64,000 bases of DNA from Tremella fuciformis (GCA_032768795.1 CP136493.1:496001-560000); one strand, 5' to 3'; shown: positions 1 through 11,840, counted from the first letter of the stretch. The notes: generated by a model from the letters alone, not told the origin. Translations and numbers: made by a program.

Positions 1-1290
1 TTCGTCCTGATTTGCGGCATCTTCTTCTGTCCCGAGTCTCCCCGTTGGTTGATGAAGAAGGGCAGATTTGTCCAGGCGTTCGAGTCTTTCCAGAAGATTC
101 GTGCCCACCCTATTATTGCTGCTCGTGACTACTACTATTCGTTCGTCATCTACGAGGAGGAACGCCATCTTGCCGCGGGCTCCACTTACTGGTCTCGTAT
201 TGCCGACTGCTTCACCATTCCGCGTATCCGCCGTGCCAACTACGGAGCATCGACTGTCATGATTGCCCAACAGATGTGCGGGATCAACAGTGAGACATCA
301 TTACCCAGGCCATGGACAGCTTTCCTGACCACATAGTCATCTCTTTCTACAGCTCCACAATTTTCACCAACGCCGGCTACACCCCGTCGCAAGCGCTCTA
401 CGCCTCGCTTGGTTATGGTGCGATTCAGGTCTTGGCTACCATCCCGACGGTGTTCCTCATCGACACCCAGGGTCGCCGCAAGCTCACCCTCATCGTGTGT
501 TCCCTTGTATTATCAATCCGCTGATCGCTGATCGGTGACAGACATTCCCGTTGATGTGCATCTTCCTGCTCGCTGCTGGTCTATCCCTTCTCAACCACCA
601 GGGCAGTCGAGGCGGCCAGATCGGTCCTGTCGTTTTGTGAGTAGCGGTTGTACTCCAAAATGGTTGAGATACTGACATAGCAGGTTTGTGTACCTCTTCA
701 CCATCTGCTATTCCCTCGGCGAAGGTCCTGTTGCGTTCCAGTACTCGGCTGAGGTCTTCCCAACCATCCAGCGTGAGCAGGGTATGGCTTGGGCCGTGAC
801 TATCAATTTCCTCTTCGGTGAGTTTCATGATAGGGAGTGTCACGGATCAGAACTGATTCCTCAGCCGGTGTCCTCTCCATCACCTTCCCGCGCATGAGTT
901 CGGTCATGACTCCCACTGGAGCATGTGAGCATTCTGTTGCATGTGTCTTGACCCGATAACTGACCGTGCAGTCGGCTTCTACGCAGGCCTTAACCTCATC
1001 GCCTGGGGCATGATATTCTGCTTCGTCCGTGAGACAAAGCAGCTCACCCTTGAGGAGATCGACCGTGAGTGACCTGTGTATTACCCTGCATTTGCGGCTG
1101 ACGCATCGCAGAGGTCTTCTCTGTACCGACGTCCGAGTACATCGCGTACGAGACCAAGGTCTGGCTACCTTGGTTCATCAAGCGATACATTTTCTTCCGT
1201 CATGTCCCGAAACCGCCTTCGATCATCGCCTCCGCTGATGAGTCGCGCGGTGTCAACCGACGCAAGTCGTACCACGCTGGAGATGCCTAG
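1..1290 (+). CDS. MFS sugar transporter, C-terminal part (5' end outside window)
   Basis: The reading frame is open from base 1 and begins in the central loop of a sugar-porter MFS protein: the first exon carries the P-E-S-P-R-W signature that follows transmembrane helix 6. Later exons give helices 7-12, a D-T-Q-G-R-R-K loop and a [13 protein letters not shown] segment typical of fungal hexose or glycerol proton symporters. Introns that keep phase are 290-336, 495-541, 637-683, 797-845, 925-971 and about 1064-1111. The protein ends [11 protein letters not shown] before TAG. It should act in the plasma membrane; the substrate cannot be told from this half. The Tc1/mariner element begins only 135 bp past the stop, so it may lie in the 3' untranslated region. 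Confidence 0.88.
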
Positions 1291-1425
1291 AAGACATTTT
1301 AATCAGAGATGTCGTCTCCTGGCCCGGAACGTCAGGTCGAGTAAGGGGGCGATCTGATTGAGCCCAAAAGTCCAGAACGTCTTCAGTCATCCTATGTCCA
1401 TCTGATAACCCTTTGCCATGCAGTA

Positions 1426-1455
1426 CTCGTCGGCGACATTGGTATGAATGTGGCA
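1426..1455 (+). repeat. Left terminal inverted repeat of the Tc1/mariner element
   Basis: Thirty bases starting at the TA target and matching the reverse complement of 2718-2747 exactly. A partial echo of the inner end (GTGGCAATGTGGCAC) follows, perhaps an additional transposase-binding repeat. Confidence 0.92.
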
Positions 1456-1540
1456 ATGTGGCACCGTGGCTCGGACCATCATTCAACTGTTTCATCCCCT
1501 ATGAGCCGGACAAACATTGCTCTAGCTCTTTCAATTTTTC

Positions 1541-2590
1541 ATGCATTGCCTCAATATGAAGGATCTGAGTGGTGACGTCCGCGGTCAGATCACTGGCATG
1601 CAGAAAGCTGGGTGTTCTCAAGTCGAAATCGCCAGAAAACTTGACATCCCTTCAGGCTCTGTGGCCACCACCCTGCGACGTTTGAAAGCGACCGGTTCCA
1701 CCGATTCACGCCCGCGGGGCAAACGACCTCTGAAGCTCGATAAGCATGCACGTCGACGAGTGCTCAGTGACATTGAAACGAACCCTCAGCAGTCTTGGGA
1801 CGATCTTGGGCAGAGAGAAGGAGTCAGTGGGAAAACCGTGGCAAGAGCAGCCCATACCGAAGGCCTTCACAAGAGGAAAGCGAGGGCCAAGCCATTCTTG
1901 AAGCCAGAGCACATGGCCAAGCGACTTAGGTGGGCGTCTGAAGCAGTGGGACGCAACTGGGGGGATGTGATCTTCACGGATGAGGTGATCTTTGAGAAAG
2001 GGGAGAAGATTGGAGCGACCTGGACAATCCGGCGTGCTGGCGAAGAATTTATGATCAAACACCTGATCCCAACATTCAAGCAGGACCGGGAGACCCTCAT
2101 GGTGTGGGGGGCGGTTGCGATTGGCCACAAATGGCCTCTACTTCGACTCACGCCTTACAATGTCAATTCAGAGGATCCTGCCAAAAAGATCGACCGCTTT
2201 GCCTATGTCAATCATGTTCTGGAAGAGCGCCTGGCGGGGTATTGCTCAGAGCTGAGGAGAGAAGGGATCATGGGCGTCATGACACTGGAAGATGGGGCCG
2301 GTCCGCACCGATCCCATCTTGCAAAACAAGCAAGAGAAGAACTGCACATCAGACAACTGTTCCATCCCCCCAACTCGCCAGACCTAAACGCCATCGAACC
2401 GCTCTGGGGCATCGTGAAACGCCGCGTATCGAAGCTTCGGCCTGTTGCCTCGACTCTCGACAAGCTTTGGGAACAGATAGAGATGGTTTGGGGCGAGCTA
2501 GATCAAGGGACAATTGATAGGGTACTTGGGGGGATGGAGGAGAGGAGGAAAGCTGTCGTTGCAGCTAAAGGCGGACACACGCGATTCTAG
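1541..2590 (+). CDS. Tc1/mariner transposase (DD34E), intact
   Basis: Cut-and-paste transposase of up to 349 residues with no intron. The N-terminal 110 residues form a paired helix-turn-helix region (Q-V-E-I-A-R-K-L-D-I-P, later G-V-S-G-K-T-V-A-R-A) followed by a basic linker with R-P-R-G-K-R. The catalytic domain shows F-T-D-E (first Asp), L-E-D-G-A-G-P-H (second Asp) and S-P-D-L-N-A-I-E-P-L-W (Glu), with exactly 34 residues between the second Asp and the Glu, the Tc1 arrangement. The annotated ATG is the first in frame; a second ATG at 1556, just before K-D-L-S-G-D, is equally possible. There are no stops or frameshifts, so the protein could be functional. Confidence 0.93.
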   Translation: MHCLNMKDLSGDVRGQITGMQKAGCSQVEIARKLDIPSGSVATTLRRLKATGSTDSRPRGKRPLKLDKHARRRVLSDIETNPQQSWDDLGQREGVSGKTVARAAHTEGLHKRKARAKPFLKPEHMAKRLRWASEAVGRNWGDVIFTDEVIFEKGEKIGATWTIRRAGEEFMIKHLIPTFKQDRETLMVWGAVAIGHKWPLLRLTPYNVNSEDPAKKIDRFAYVNHVLEERLAGYCSELRREGIMGVMTLEDGAGPHRSHLAKQAREELHIRQLFHPPNSPDLNAIEPLWGIVKRRVSKLRPVASTLDKLWEQIEMVWGELDQGTIDRVLGGMEERRKAVVAAKGGHTRF

Positions 2591-2717
2591 CTCAGGTATG
2601 CAATTATCACACCCCAATGCATGACCGTACAAAGTCTCATGAGCCTAGCTCATGTATTGCATGCATAACAAGCGATAATAGACAGAAGAAGATGGGTGAG
2701 CAAGAGCGCCGGAAGGG

Positions 2718-2747
2718 TGCCACATTCATACCAATGTCGCCGACGAG
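2718..2747 (-). repeat. Right terminal inverted repeat of the Tc1/mariner element
   Basis: Exact reverse complement of 1426-1455, followed by TA and then TATAC. The transposase stop codon lies about 130 bp inside this end. Confidence 0.92.
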
Positions 2748-2749
2748 TA

Positions 2750-3534
2750 TATACTGTTGCTCTTGCTCGGAAAACTGATTACGAATACCCAATGCCGGTT
2801 TGTGAATGTTGTGGGTGCGTGAGCGGCTTAAATGCTCTTTTTGGGCCTGCAACCTCCGGCAACCCCTGGCCTTCACTTTTGCTCCTAAGAGCTCCAGACT
2901 TGGCAGATGAGTGTGAATGCTCAGAGCAACTCGTGGCCGTCATCAGATGCGCAGCACGTCCCACACGCATTGGATTAGGCGCAGAGTCATTTTGACTGAG
3001 TTCGGTTGATCTCCTCACGCTCGATTCTATGGCTAACTAATGCCAAGCTTGCCAGAGCAACAGCAAGAGGTCGCCAACCTTTGGACCACTGTTCTTATAC
3101 TCAAGCATGCCCCAGCACCACATGCGTGTACAATATGGGTCGGACGGGGTCAAATATCATGCACACCAAATCTGGAAGCGCTAGCTGCTGATCTAAGCGA
3201 CCTAGCTCGATGCCAAGAACAGGCAGGCTCTCGAAATGTAAAGTCGATGGGACGACCTTGACTGGGTAAATCTTGCTCTCATACCCAGTCTGCTGGCCGT
3301 CTCTCACCTGGAGTCGGGTCTTTGCGCCCTCTCCCCCCCCCCCCCCCCCCCCCGGGTCCTCTTGGATATAGTTAGGCTAGCTCCATCAATCCTAGCAGGG
3401 CGTACGATTCGGCTCATCTTCGGTCAAATGCCCGACGGTGAGGGTTCTATTAAACCGGTTCATTGCACGCTTCTTGTTTCGCCTGATGTTCACGCGTACC
3501 AGTTCTCGAGGAGGATACGCGGCCATGGTCCACA
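2750..3534. other. Intergenic region with a C21 homopolymer, upstream of the ABC transporter
   Basis: No credible gene is seen. Short open frames on both strands lack family resemblance. The segment holds the outer flank of the transposon, a run of 21 cytosines and the presumed promoter of the ABC transporter. Confidence 0.6.
3333..3353 (+). repeat. C21 homopolymer tract
   Basis: Twenty-one consecutive cytosines preceded by CTCTCT-type sequence, about 180 bp before the ABC transporter start codon. Such a run could form G-quadruplex or i-motif structure and is likely to vary in length; its exact length is also vulnerable to sequencing error. Confidence 0.9.
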
Positions 3535-6500
3535 ATGGGTCTCTGCGCCAATGACCTTACGTTCGGACCCGTGGCATCTTGCCGCAATCTCGACTTCACA
3601 CTTTACTTTTCCAATGTGTAAGACGTCCGTCCCCACAGGCCCCAGGATGAATGCTGACAATCAGATTCCTCATCTTCGTACCGGCACTCTCTCTTTGTAT
3701 TCTCACCGTCCCTACTCTTTTCGGTTTCCGTCGGGCTTGCATCAAGGTGCTACCCTCCAAACAGCAACCGTGGAGCAGCCGGACACTCCTGGCATCACGC
3801 GCCACCCTGGCGATAAGTTTGGTCGCGGTAGAGATTGCCCGATATGTCTCGTACCAGACTCAGCGAAGCTTGTCTCACGACTGGACCGGCGTGTCGGCAG
3901 GGATTTTAAGCATCGTCTCAGTCGTAGGCTTTGGTGAGCCGTACCGAGCCCTCGCTCATACCAGGTTGTGCTGGGCATCATTGTACTATTTGAACACTTC
4001 CATCGCTCCAGGCCTTCCATTCTGCCAGCTTTTTACCTTCTCGTTTCGTGTCTCTTCTATTCTACGCAGCTTCGCACAATCGCCCTCATTGGAGTATACC
4101 CAGCGCTGGAGCGACTCTCTGCAACGTCACTTGCTCTCCGCTTTGCCTTCTTCCTCTCTCTGCAAATCTCCAATCGCCGGGCTTTGCTCGAGCCGGACGG
4201 CCCCCCATCGGCAACTGCAGGCCTTGTCGAGCGGTATTTCATAGCCTGGGCCTTGCCTGTTCTATGGAGAGGGTATCGCAAACCTCTCGACTTCGCCGAT
4301 CTTGGGGCCATCGACGACAGCCTTCACTCCAAAGCAACGTTCAACGCTTTTGGGCCAAAGTGGCACAAGTACAATTCAAGCGGAGCGTCTCAGCCTCTCT
4401 TGCGCACTTGCGTGTTCGCATTTGCACCAACCATTCTCGCACCGGTCATCCCTTCACTCGTCTACGCCGTGGTGGGCATAGCACGTCCGTTGATTCTGCT
4501 ACGCACAGTCCAATTCGCAGAGTCGTTTGCCACATCCGCACCGGAACCTCTGAGTCATGGGTGGGGCCTGGTAGGAGCGGCGTTTTTGACCTATACGGTA
4601 TTCGCGCTCGCTACTGCAATATCCGGAGTCGCCGTTCAGCGCTCCGCCCTGGCCATACGTGGCGCACTCATGGAAGCCATCTACCGAAAAGCTCTGCTCA
4701 TCCACGCGGAAAGTGCGAGGGAGATGGGTTCCGCCAAAGCCAGCAATCTGATGAGCGTCGATGTCAACAACATCGTCACCCAGCTTCCAAGCATACACAT
4801 GGGCTACACAGCATTAACGAGCACAGGACTAGGCCTGTATGTCATCTGGACTCAAATAGGGATCTCCTTCGTATGTCGGGACAGGCAGACCCGCTGAGCT
4901 GACGTTAAGCTCGCAGCGGTTATGTCTGCTGTCGTTTTCTTCACAGTGCTCTTTCCCCTGGCCCGGGGTGTCGGTCCGAGCAGAAGTGAGCATACCCATA
5001 CGAGTAAACGCTGAGGGCAAGAAATGTGGGGAGAGACCACCGACCGACGCGTCAAATTCATGTCCTCTGTCATCCGTCACATCAAGGCGGTCAAGCTATC
5101 TGCTTACGAGCCCACCATAATTCGCAAGCTCGATACTCTTCGACAAAATGAGATCGCAGCTCTGATCAAGTGGACCAAGGCCATTCTGCGAGTATCGATC
5201 CTCACAAATTGGCTCGCGAACTGGATTGCAGTCACTACTGTGATTACCTACACAGCGATATCCATCAACACTACTAGTTCAGGCGCTGCTGTACCGACGG
5301 CCAAGATCTTTGCAGTGATATCAACGATCAACCTCATCTCGGAGCCCCTTCTCATGCTGGGACAGAGCTGGGGAAGTCTTGTAGGCGCATGGGCGTCCTT
5401 CAAGCGCATTGAGACATTTCTGCAAGCGGCTGAACGTCTACCAAGAGAGTCGGGCAGGGTGAGCGAAGTGATAATGAACAAGGCCTCTTTCGGTGCGGGT
5501 GATGGCCTCACCCTGCTGCACGAGGCGAATATTCGTGTCACGCCCGATCTGTGGATGATCATCGGTCGCGTCGGCAGTGTGAGTAACGCTGTCTGAGGGA
5601 CTTGAAGCTGATGAGCAGGGAAAGAGTGTCATGCTACAATCTTTATTGGGGGAGCTTGACCTGTTGTCGGGGACGTGTCAAGTTCGGCTTGGAACGGTTG
5701 GATATTGCTCGCAGGACGCATGGTTGCGAAATGCCTCGTCAGTCCGCGAGAACATCATCTATGCCTCAGAGTATCAACCTCGGTGGTATCACGCGGTCAT
5801 GGCGGCCGTAGCTTTGGATCGTGATATGAACGAGCTCGCACACGGCGACAAGACTGCCGTTGTTCAGTTGTCCGGTGGGCAAAGACAGCGGTGAGTGTCA
5901 CACAGTCGAATTCTCATTGATCTTCAGTGTGGCCCTTGCTAGGGCAATCTACGGTCGATTCGACACGTATGTTCTCGACGATGTCTTTTCCGCCCTGGAC
6001 GCAGACACCGAAACTCATGTATTCGAAGCGTTGTTCGGAGCACAAGGTTTGCTTAGGGAAAGTCCTGTCGTTCTCGCCACAAATCAGGTTTACCGCCTCT
6101 CTCACGCATCTCACATCACCGTGCTCAAGAGCGGCCGCATTGTTGAGCAAGGACGATATGCCGAACTGATGACGCGAGATGGCGAGACAAAGGCACTTGT
6201 TACCGAGTTCTCAGCTGGCCATCATGAGAGAATGCCCAACTCGGAGGTCTCGAGAGGAGCTCTGCAGGAACCGATATCTGAAGCTGGCTCGCATGTCATG
6301 TCGGAGGAAGCTGCGGTCGGGCTGGAAGCCAAGAAGCGGGGTTCCACCTCGTGGTCAACCTATCGCCTCTACCTCAAAGGCATGGGCTACTTCTCCTCAG
6401 CCATATGTGAGCAGTCCGTCCCTTGCTCATTGCTCACATCAGGGGTCGGCCTGGTCTTCGTCACGTCCGGTTTCAATACCACCATCAGCATTTACCTACA

Positions 6501-8298
6501 AGCGTGGACCACCAAGCTGGTCGACGTGCCCAGATCAGCTTACATTGCTTTCTTGGGAGGATACGCCGGAATGCAAATCGGCTATCTGTGCATCTTCTCG
6601 GGCGCAATCTTCTACGCTTTTGTCTTTTCCCATCCGGTATCAAGCTACCGCCTACATGAGTGGCAGATTCGTGGTTTTCTCGCGACCTCTTTGAGCTTTG
6701 CCGAGAGCCATACCGCGGGACAGCTCATGAATCGCTTCAACTCGGATCTCAATACCATCGATTTCGAATTGCCAAATGCCGCAGTCAACTTTTTCTATGG
6801 TGCGACGATGGCCGGATTTGGCTTCGTCCTGATGGCGGTCGCCGGTCCTTACATGATTGCAGTCATCGTCGTGACGCTCGGTGTAATGGTCCTCGTTCAG
6901 CGATTCTACGTCCGAGCAGCTAGAGAGCTCCGTCGACTCGATCTGACGGCGAAATCCCCAATCTACGACCTGTTCGGCGAGACAATGGACGCAAATGGAT
7001 TAAGCACCATTCGTGCGATGCAGACCGAGGAAGCTTGTCGAGACTTCAACTCCAGTCGAGCGACTGCTTCCCAACACCCTGCATGGCTCTTGTTCGCTGT
7101 GCAAGCATGGCTAGAGTTGGCGCTCAACCTATGCGTGATGGTCATCAACACAGCACTGGTCATCATCGCCGTCGCCACTCGTCGCTCCATCTCGATTGGT
7201 ATACTGGCTGTGGCAATGAGCGAGGCAGCAAATCTGTCTCTTGCACTGCAAACACTCATTATGGAGTGGACCAGTCAGTACGCTTGCGGTATGAGTCATG
7301 TCACTGAGAGACAGAGGTAGAAGTAGCCATCACGTCGGTTGAGAGGGTGCAGGAATTTATTGAACTTCCCCCACAAGACAACACCTCCGTCTCCGCGGAT
7401 CCCTCATGGCTTGACTGCGGTTCTATACGGTTCGACCGTGTCTCGGCTAGGTATCGACCGGACCTTCCTCCTTCTATCACGGATGTTTCCTTTGTCGTCA
7501 AGGCCGGTCAAAAAGTTGGCATTTGCGGGCGGTCGGGCTCGGGCAAGAGCACGCTTCTCGGTGTGCTTTGGCGCTTGATAGAACAGGATGCAGGGGAAGG
7601 AACAGAGCACGCTTTCCATGACGGCGGCATATATGTGGATGGCAAGGAGATCAGGGATCTTCCTTTGTCCGATTACCGCAGCGCGATGTCTATCATCCCT
7701 CAAGGTGAATAAGGCTGCTTGAGTCCAGACTAATGGCCAGACCCGCTGCTGCTCGAAGCGACCATGCGGGAGAATCTCGACCCGGAAGACGTGTGCAGTG
7801 AAGCGGATATATGGGCAGCCGTGGAAGCTGCGGAGGTCGGCTCTTCCCGCTGCCTCGTGCTGGCTGACATTCAGCTCAAAGGAATCGTGAATAACTTGGA
7901 CGAGATGATGAACGCAGATGGTGCAAGCCTCTCACGTGGCCAGAGACAGCTGTTGGCGCTAGCCCGTGCGATTCTTCGCCGAAGGAAAATCCTCGCGCTC
8001 GATGGCAAGTGCCAGGGAAGGACCAGTGGTTTGAAGCTGAGAGATAGAAGCTACGTCCTCGATAGACGTCGAGACGGATGCCGCAATTCAACGAACAATA
8101 AGGGATGCTTTCGATAAATGTACCGTCTTGACGATCGCACATCGGATATCGACCATCATAGATTACGATGTGGTAATAGTCATGGAGGCCGGACGTGTCG
8201 TGGAGATGGGTCCGCCCGCAATCTTGTTGTCGAATGCTGGGGGAATCTTCAGGAAGCTGGCTCTGGAGAGCGGGTCGGTGCCGTCAGAACACCCATGA
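3535..8298 (+). CDS. ABCC-type (MRP-like) ABC transporter, full length
   Basis: Eleven exons join to about 1,456 residues, the usual size for an ABCC exporter with an extra N-terminal membrane domain. The start ATG leads into the characteristic C-R-N-L-D-F-T-L-Y-F N-terminus. NBD1 has Walker A G-R-V-G-S-G-K-S, signature L-S-G-G-Q-R-Q-R and Walker B L-D-D, the Asp variant normal for NBD1 of this family. NBD2 has G-R-S-G-S-G-K-S-T, L-S-R-G-Q-R-Q and L-D-E-A-T-S-S-I-D. Introns used: 3618-3664, 3924-3964, 4871-4909, 4986-5021, 5579-5618, 5891-5927, 6407-6442, 7289-7326, 7705-7740 and a GC-AG intron 8005-8047. The total divides exactly into codons. It probably exports conjugates or xenobiotics across the plasma or vacuolar membrane. 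The 7289-7326 intron is the least certain. Confidence 0.9.
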
Positions 8299-8820
8299 GA
8301 TGCATCGTCTGTTTAGGTGACAGCTGAGTTTGTGCTGCTGGGCAAAGTGGAAACGCAGTCTATGCTGCTGTCTTGCGGGTTCTCTGAATTGACCTCATGA
8401 TCGGCAGTCTGCAATTCCACGCACGTAAGTACGACGTGCGGAACTCCCTCGGAAAGCATTTGAGCAGATGTGCCAGAACCGCATTTAGGGTTGTTAGTAC
8501 TGTTCGGGCGCGTCTCGCATAGGCCATACCGATGCCCACGGCAGCGGATCTGCGGCGTCAATCCGTCGCATGGTGCACGCTATCGGGCCTACCTAGATGT
8601 GTACTCTGCCTGCTCCGTTCAGCCGCCTGACCAGCCCCTTTACCGAACACCGCACCGAGTCCCTTGGTCAGTGCCTTCACCACTCCATTGCTCGACAAGA
8701 CAAGCGAGTTCCTCATCAACTTCACCTCACGCCTCATTTCACGCGTCCGTCGAATCCAGGACAGAGGCGGCGGGCATCGTGCGAAACATGAGGAAAGGCA
8801 CTGTCCATGTCGATGGATTC
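8299..8820. other. Gap between convergent genes
   Basis: Shared 3' region of the ABC transporter (+) and the DJ-1-like gene (-). A minus-strand frame of about 96 codons overlaps the end of the DJ-1-like gene but resembles nothing and has no supporting context. I see no gene here. Confidence 0.6.
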
Positions 8821-9705
8821 TCAAGCAAGATTGTAGTATTTCGACCATGGGTCAACTTCGGCGGCGCTCTCACTGCTGATCAGCGGCATGTGCGGATGAG
8901 CACTCCATCACCTCTACTCACATCACCTCTGTCACCCCTAGTAGGTGGTCCGCGACCTCCTTTGGCTCCTTCTCCTGTTCGTACAGAGCCACGTAGTGCC
9001 GCACGAAGGCAGCCGCCATATCTTGGCCGGCCGTCACCCCTGACGCGGTCCAGAACCTGTCGGAAATAACATAGCTGGCCGATCAGCGATCCTACTTTGC
9101 CCACTGACATGCCCTCACCGAGCTGACGGGACCCATTCGACACCTTGGTCCTTGTTGTGTTCCTACACCCAGTCAGCTTCGGCTTGCTCTCGCCAACAGC
9201 AACCCCACGCACGACGCAGGCCGCGTAGGCTGCCTTGTTGGTAGTCGCTCTTTGACCTCTGAGGAGTCCTGTCGACGCCAACAGCCAGCTCCCTGTACAG
9301 ACTCGGGGATCAGATTGCTTCTCTCCTCCCGAAGCGCTCTCTCTCATGCGGCTCACCAGTCATGACGTACTCGCAATGCGGTACGACGGCCTTTAGAAAC
9401 GCTACACATCGCTTGTTCCCCTCATGCCATGGTCTCGCTCCACCACCTCCGGGCACAAGAACCGCATCCCACTTCTGTCCAGGTGCCTGTGCAGCATCAT
9501 ATGTCATCTCGGGCACCATCCGCACGCCTCCACTAAGGCGGACCGCCTCGAGACCATCCCCGAGAATGACGAGCCGGATGGCATATGATCTCGATGGACT
9601 TGGCCGCACGACGTCCAGTATGCTGTGGGGACCGATGAAGTCCAATGAGAGGGCCGCAGGGAATATGCAGACTGCTGTTCGTAGGACCCGTGGAGGTCCG
9701 CTCAT
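8821..9705 (-). CDS. DJ-1/PfpI (class I glutamine amidotransferase-like) family protein
   Basis: Five exons give 227 residues, the normal size. The N-terminus V-C-I-F-P-A-A-L-S-L-D-F-I-G-P is the first strand and loop of the DJ-1/PfpI fold. V-C-T-G-S-W-L-L-A-S-T-G-L carries the nucleophile Cys at the elbow, split by the first intron (9302-9356), and is followed by R-A-T-T-N-K. Then come V-E-W-V-P-S-A-R, F-W-T-A-S-G-V-T-A-G-Q-D-M-A and the C-terminus V-D-P-W-S-K-Y-Y-N-L-A. Other introns are 9163-9215, 9075-9118 and 8873-8921; the joined length is a whole number of codons. This subgroup includes isonitrile hydratases and stress proteins; the substrate is unknown. The start is the Met of M-S-G-P-P-R; an earlier in-frame Met exists 48 nt upstream. 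Confidence 0.85.
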
Positions 9706-9906
9706 TGCAGCGAAAGCCCTGCCGAGTACATACGGACACATGAGCAAGGACAACGGAAGAAAGGCCCGGGCACACCGCCGATGGCATTCATAGGCTAAAA
9801 AGGGGGGACAAACTATGAATGGTCCTGCCTATGCTTTGCAGGTTATTAGCATAGACCTGCTCTGAGACTGCTCATGTAGACGCATGCTGGCGGAGCCCAC
9901 ACTGAT

Positions 9907-11840
9907 TTACGGCGTGTAGCGGAAACCTGACCTGCTTCAGCTTGGACTGTCTGAAGCTAGATAGAGAAGACCCACCAGTCGCCCTATCGTAGTTGGGGAC
10001 GATCTCGAGGCGCATGTCCTGCGGAGGCGGACCGCCTTCCACTTTGTCGCGACGACGGTTCTCGTATCTGCCGCAAGTCAGCAGTCTTTCTCGCACACTC
10101 AAAACGACTCGCCGGTACCACAGCGACATGCCTCCGGCAAGCACCAAGCCGAACGATTGGAAAGCCAGATTGACCTTGCAGCCCTTGGTGTACTGCGGCC
10201 CTTCGGCGCTGGGAAACAAGAAGGCAGCGAGGACAGAGAGGCACTGGCCGATCGAGTTGAGCATACCGAGCGAGGTGGCCCGCTGGGACTCGGATGGGCA
10301 GTTGTTCGATTGCCACGCTGTATAGTCAGTCTTTGCTTCGGTATTTATAGCGAAGAACGGGGAGACATACCAATGATCAGAGGTATATTGACATATCCGG
10401 CGGTCACGATGAGACAACAGGCAAACTGCAAGTTAGTCTATGACCGGGGTTGAATAGTCGAACGGCCACTCACGTAACGCGCTGAGAATTGCTGAGAAGT
10501 GATGTGCGAGGCGGGTACGGTGAGGAGCACCGACCATCCGATGATGCCTAGAACGAAAATGCTCATGACGGGTATGCCACGGGTCTGACGCCAGTCGGAG
10601 AACGAGGTCAAAAGCAGCATGACCACAAGGGCGACCACGTAGGGTGGCACAGTGAAAAGCTGCGCATCGGCGTCGGTCTTTCCGAGCCCCTTGATGATGG
10701 TTGGCAGGAAACCGCCGACAGAGCCTATCCGTCAGCACACGAGCTCACACCGAAGAGGACCAACCAAGAGTCAAGTTCATGCACGAATAGCTGAAAGTCA
10801 GCGGAGAGCCTGTGAAGCGACTCAAACAACTCACGCCAGACTGACGGTGTACGTCTTCCAGTCGGTCAAGCAGCGCCTCACGGCGGCCCAGTCGATCTTG
10901 ATCTGGCTCTCTGCGCTGATATCCCTGTTCAAGCGGGTCAAGCAGAACGTGCGCTCCTCCTCGCTCAGGTACCGGCTGATTTCCGGGCGTGACGGCATGA
11001 ACAACGCCGTGCAGATTGCCAAGACGAAACTCGGCAGTCCTTCGATCAAGAACAGGATCTTGTACTGCATGATGCGTGTGTTGTGCAGATTCGCAACGCC
11101 GTAGCTGATGAGGCCACCGAAGGCCCCGGACACGGAGCCTGCAGAGATGAAGAGACCGACACGCTTGGCGAGGTCTTGCTTGGTGTACCAGTAGGAGAGG
11201 TGAAGGGCCATGGCCTGGCCGAACATGGCTTCACCGACCCCGACAAACAAGCGGCAAACAAAGAGACCGGCGCGGTTGAATGCTGCGGCCTGGCATGTCG
11301 CTGCGATGGACCAGATGAGGGCGCCCGCTGCGATAGAGTGCGAGGGGTTGATACGTTTGGCGAGGAGGGTGCCGGGGATGGAGAGGACAATGTAGGTGAT
11401 GAAGAAGCACGAGAGGGCGATGCTGTAGTTGGTGTCCTTGTTGTCCAAGACGCCCTTTTCGAGCCCCTGGAGCCTCGCATTGGCCAAGTTGCCTCGGTCG
11501 AGGTATGCACTGAGGTAGAGCAAGACGGCAAAAGGCAAGATGGCCACATCTGATGGTCAGTTTGAGCCACACTGGAAATTCGCCACACACCAAGTTTGAG
11601 GAGCAGTTTTCGCTCGGCCTTGCGGTACGCGGCAGAGTGAGCACGACCCGATTCCGAGTCTGCATACTTGCTGCCCTTCTCTGGATCCCCCGTGGTGTCG
11701 GTGGCCGCCGTCAGCTGGCGGTCGATGTGGTTGTGGGTGTCTTTGTCACCGAGGGGGTCGGCAAAATGCGCACCGCGGTGGCCGTGGGGAGGGGTGCCGG
11801 GCCGCGAGTGGGCCTCGGACACGACGGCCATTCCAGACAT
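9907..11840 (-). CDS. MFS anion:cation symporter (allantoate-permease-like)
   Basis: Multi-exon minus-strand gene. The first exon encodes a polar N-terminal tail of about 80 residues; the first intron (near 11548-11592) joins K-L-D to V-A-I-L-P-F, giving the hallmark L-P-F-x-V-L-L-Y-L-x-A-Y-L-D-R-G-N-L-A-N-A-R of the ACS family. Further motifs: R-L-F-V-G-V-G-E-A, G-L-I-S-Y-G-V, the long central loop with R-Y-L-S-E-E-E-R, and N-C-P-S-E-S-Q-R-A-T in helix 10-11. The last exon is tiny, G-F-R-Y-T-P. Family members import organic anions such as allantoate, nicotinate, pantothenate or small peptides across the plasma membrane; the substrate here is undetermined. It follows the DJ-1-like gene on the same strand, 200 bp apart. 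Confidence 0.88.

Larger units (their letters stand above)
1426..2747 (+). mobile_element. Tc1/mariner-type DNA transposon, apparently complete
   Basis: A 1,322-bp element bounded by 30-bp inverted repeats that match at all 30 positions, each beginning CTCGTCGGCGACATT. It is flanked on both sides by TA (1424-1425 and 2748-2749), the target duplication made by this superfamily. The single internal gene is uninterrupted and carries a DD34E catalytic core. Perfect repeats, an open transposase and an intact target site suggest recent insertion and possible activity (inference). Confidence 0.93.
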
